Source: Methanothrix thermoacetophila PT (GTDB taxonomy: Archaea; Halobacteriota; Methanosarcinia; Methanotrichales; Methanotrichaceae). Taken from it: a stretch of DNA of 64,000 nt. The stretch spans positions 1,178,001-1,242,000 of the forward strand of contig NC_008553.1 of assembly GCF_000014945.1 (NCBI RefSeq), given 5' to 3'. Position numbers and translations under genes: made by a program. Shown one piece after another: positions 61,815 through 64,000 of this stretch. The notes beneath the pieces were generated by a model. That model was not told where the DNA came from. It saw nothing but the letters and a program-made list of their open reading frames with translations, and ran no database searches. Numbering within the stretch: the stretch's first letter is position 1; each line of letters starts with the position of its first letter.

Positions 61815-62455
61815 TCTATGAGACCACTGTCAGCCTTCTCTACATCTTCTCCACATCTCTTCTCTACCCGGACATGATCTGCCTGCTTGTTCTGTTCGGC
61901 TGGTCGCTCATCCTGGTTGGATCCGTGATCCAGGAGTACACATCCAGGAGGAGAGACGTTCACGAGCTGGAGGAGGTGACGCTCAGGGCAGCATCCCTCG
62001 CATCCTCCGGGAGAGAGAAGGAGGCTGCAGAGGTCCTAAGTGGGTACAGATCCCCCCAGCTGGCTGGCGTTTTGGGGGAGATCGCCGCTTCTCTTGAGAG
62101 CAACATACTCCGCGTCAGGCTCGAGAAGATACTTCAGGATGCTGAGCTGGATATGGCCAGGAGGCTCGAGCCTCTGCGCATTGGCATGAGGGTGGGGCCG
62201 ATACTGGGCCTGATGGGCACACTGATACCAATGGGCCCTGCGCTGGTGAGCCTCTCAAGGGGAGATGTGCAGTCGATGGCGGCGAGCCTTATAATAGCGT
62301 TTGCAACGACTGTTATAGGATTGGTTGTTGGTGGAATATGCTACTGCTCCCTTCTTATCAGAAACAGGTGGTACCATCAGGACCTGAGCGATTTGGAATA
62401 TTCCGCGGCTATTCTCAGGAGGGCTCTGGATGAGAGGCCGGATGGGCATTCTTGA
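61811..62455 (+). CDS. MotA/TolQ/ExbB-type proton channel protein
   Basis: The 214-residue protein has an N-terminal span, a cytoplasmic helical part and two C-terminal spans with GPILGLMGTLIPMGPAL and AFATTVIGLVVGG, the family pattern for ion-flux-coupled stators. It should energise a partner using proton or sodium flow. It is flanked by DUF2162 and DUF2149 with overlaps, so the three probably act as one complex. Confidence 0.88.
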   Translation: MIYETTVSLLYIFSTSLLYPDMICLLVLFGWSLILVGSVIQEYTSRRRDVHELEEVTLRAASLASSGREKEAAEVLSGYRSPQLAGVLGEIAASLESNILRVRLEKILQDAELDMARRLEPLRIGMRVGPILGLMGTLIPMGPALVSLSRGDVQSMAASLIIAFATTVIGLVVGGICYCSLLIRNRWYHQDLSDLEYSAAILRRALDERPDGHS

Positions 62456-62777
62456 TGAGATCGATGGGGACCCGATGGAGGGTGTCGCCAACCTCTTCGA
62501 TATCGCGATGGTCTTCGCTGTGGCGCTTCTCCTCGCGCTTGTCACTGCTTACAACATCTCAGAGCTTCTGGATCCAACGTCCAGCGTCACCGTTGTGAAG
62601 AATCCCGGCGATCCAGATATGCAGATAATAATAAAGAATATGAGCAGCATCCAGGTCCTTAACATGACGGAGCAGGTCGGAGGAGGTCAGGGGACCAGGA
62701 TAGGCACAGCCTACCGGCTCAAGAGCGGCCAGGTGATATACGTCCCAGAGGATGAGAGATCATCCTCTCCTGCATGA
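62430..62777 (+). CDS. DUF2149 protein (ExbD/MotB-like partner)
   Basis: A 115-residue protein of DUF2149 with a single N-terminal span (about 22-44: NLFDIAMVFAVALLLALV) preceded by acidic residues and followed by a polar outside domain. This matches ExbD/TolR in design, with Asp24 near the start of the span as a candidate ion-binding residue. AGGAGGG lies six bases before the ATG. It overlaps the ExbB-like gene by 26 bases. Confidence 0.83.
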   Translation: MRGRMGILDEIDGDPMEGVANLFDIAMVFAVALLLALVTAYNISELLDPTSSVTVVKNPGDPDMQIIIKNMSSIQVLNMTEQVGGGQGTRIGTAYRLKSGQVIYVPEDERSSSPA

Positions 62778-62940
62778 GCATCGAGAGCGCATGCGGATCT
62801 TTGATATATAGTAGCGGTGCAAACTCCGATATCCAGGAGGAAGTCACTGACCCACAAGCTGCATGGTGGAGAAGACCAACATATGCCAGCACAATCCGGT
62901 GGAGATTTCAGTGATGTGTGTAGGGGCGAGAGGTGAGCGA

Positions 62941-63681
62941 ATGAACGTCATTCTTCTCGGCACAGGGGTGGGGATACCGCAGGCAGATCGTGCGCAGTCA
63001 TCTCTGCTCATTCGTGATGAGGATGTGCTGCTCATCGACTGCGGGGCGGGCGCTATTCTCAGGCTTGGTGAGATCGGCATGAGCCCGCTTGAGATCGACA
63101 CTGTGCTTCTCACGCACCTCCATCTGGATCATGTTGCAGATCTCCTGCCACTCGCAAAGGCGAGGTACTTACTTGGAGAGCCCTGGCTCAATATCTGGGG
63201 GCCTGTCGGCACAGAGGAGCTGATGAGATCGCTGCAGTCCTTGTACCCTTATCTGCGTTCGATAAAGCTGGACGTCACAGAGATCAGCGCGGGATGCAGA
63301 TTTGAGATATGCGGATTTGGGGTGTCCAGTGCATCCGCGATCCACAGCGTTCCGGCGCTGTGCTACAGGATCGAGGGCTCCCGCACAGTCACATGCTCCG
63401 GGGACACCGAGCCGGCTGCAAGCGTCTCTGAGCTCGCATCAGGCTCCGACCTGCTCGTCCATGAGTGCTCGTTCCCGGATGGATTTGAGGTGACGAATCA
63501 CACAACTCCAGCAGCACTCGGCCGGATTGTGAGTGATGTCGGGGAGATCATACTCACACACTTCTATCCCCAGTGCAGAGGTCTGGAGGAGGACATGGCG
63601 CGCACGGTGGAGCAGCTCTCTGGAATCAGGACCAGAGCGGGAATGGACCTGATGAGCATTTATGCGAGTGCTGGAAAATAG
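62941..63681 (+). CDS. RNase Z-like metallo-beta-lactamase protein
   Basis: A 246-residue MBL-fold protein beginning MNVILLGTGVGIPQADRAQS as in RNase Z and ElaC-type phosphodiesterases. Metal ligands are THLHLDHVAD, HSVPAL, SGDTEP and LTHFYPQC. It lacks the long exosite arm of tRNase Z, so tRNA 3' processing is possible but not certain. The ATG at 62941 follows GAGGTGA. Confidence 0.85.
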   Translation: MNVILLGTGVGIPQADRAQSSLLIRDEDVLLIDCGAGAILRLGEIGMSPLEIDTVLLTHLHLDHVADLLPLAKARYLLGEPWLNIWGPVGTEELMRSLQSLYPYLRSIKLDVTEISAGCRFEICGFGVSSASAIHSVPALCYRIEGSRTVTCSGDTEPAASVSELASGSDLLVHECSFPDGFEVTNHTTPAALGRIVSDVGEIILTHFYPQCRGLEEDMARTVEQLSGIRTRAGMDLMSIYASAGK

Positions 63682-63781
63682 AGAGCATCAGGGCGCAAAC
63701 TCCAAAGGAGAGGAGGTCACAGAGAATCAGAATCTATCAGACCCAGAGACGCCGGTTTACAGAGCTGTTGTCCAGCGGCGC

Positions 63782-64000
63782 TCACATTCCCCCTCCGGGG
63801 CGGGTGATGAAGAGATCCCCAAAGAACTGCTCCTGCTCGAGCCATATCTGCTTCCTCTGAGCCATGAAGAGGAGCGCGAGGTAGTTCATTATCCGGTCGC
63901 CCTCGATCTCCTTGATCTCGACCATCTCTTTCATGCTCAGCATATCCTCTATCACAGGAGAGAGCATCTTTATCCTCTCCTCGACGTTCTCCTCATGGGA
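63782..64000 (-). CDS. scpA: Segregation and condensation protein A, C-terminal part
   Basis: Only the last 72 residues are in the window. The helical stretch NYLALLFMAQRKQIWLEQEQ followed by FFGDLFIT is the typical ScpA/kleisin C-terminal winged helix that binds the SMC head. The start lies beyond base 64000. Neighbouring smc or scpB genes would be expected further on. Confidence 0.82.
   Translation of the reverse strand, partial: SHEENVEERIKMLSPVIEDMLSMKEMVEIKEIEGDRIMNYLALLFMAQRKQIWLEQEQFFGDLFITRPGGGM

Overview
The window is archaeal and reads as a methanogen of the order Methanosarcinales, most likely the Methanothrix/Methanosaeta lineage (inference from gene content; no database was searched). 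Supporting signs are a formylmethanofuran dehydrogenase operon, the siroheme-dependent (Ahb) heme route, an archaeosine synthase radical SAM subunit, diphthine synthase, an archaeal cupin-type phosphoglucose isomerase, two UbiA-type lipid prenyltransferases, and TATA boxes 25-30 bases upstream of many starts, several implying leaderless or nearly leaderless mRNAs. TTG and GTG starts are common. Gene density is high.

Layout. 1-4.7 kb: MoxR/DUF58 pair, a small unknown gene, then NAD(P)H-hydrate repair and moaC. 4.8-6.0 kb: thiL and a zinc-ribbon protein on the minus strand. 6.3-10.4 kb: fwdDBAC (CO2 reduction to formylmethanofuran, or the reverse). 10.5-15 kb: purP, a PH-domain protein, a TudS/DUF523-like protein and a zinc/manganese ABC importer. 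15-21.5 kb: an anchored surface protein, a repeat-rich gap, an ArsR-permease-thioredoxin/CcdA operon, a truncated two-component protein and a secreted protein. 21.6-30.7 kb: purine salvage, pyrC, a TnpB insertion, an MptN-like ligase, dph5 and thi4. 31-37 kb: tetrapyrrole genes ahbC, cobA-hemD fusion, hemC, hemL, with larC upstream. 37.5-43.7 kb: dUTPase-type protein and an asd-ahbD-ahbB-trx-MBL series. 44-49 kb: DUF2193-DUF2180-aquaporin, a membrane/Ig protein, an HTH regulator plus DGGGP synthase. 49-53 kb: rlmE, DUF763, UbiA, pgiA. 53.9 kb: tRNA-His. 54-64 kb: moaA, trxB, archaeosine synthase, pyrH, an HTH-CBS regulator, an unusual radical SAM gene, hisI, a DUF2162/ExbB/DUF2149 membrane complex, an RNase Z-like MBL protein and the end of scpA.

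How genes fit together: hemL, hemC, cobA-hemD, ahbC, ahbB and ahbD give most of a route from glutamate-1-semialdehyde to heme; moaA, moaC and the fwd genes link molybdopterin synthesis to a Mo/W enzyme; pyrC and pyrH belong to pyrimidine synthesis.

The least explained content is in the intergenic gaps. Two families of short non-coding inverted-repeat elements (about 90 and 120 bp) are scattered through them, some with perfect 8-bp target duplications and two showing nested insertions. They look like miniature transposable elements whose transposase is not in this window. One family-2 copy also carries a near-perfect 65-bp copy of the start of a nearby gene.
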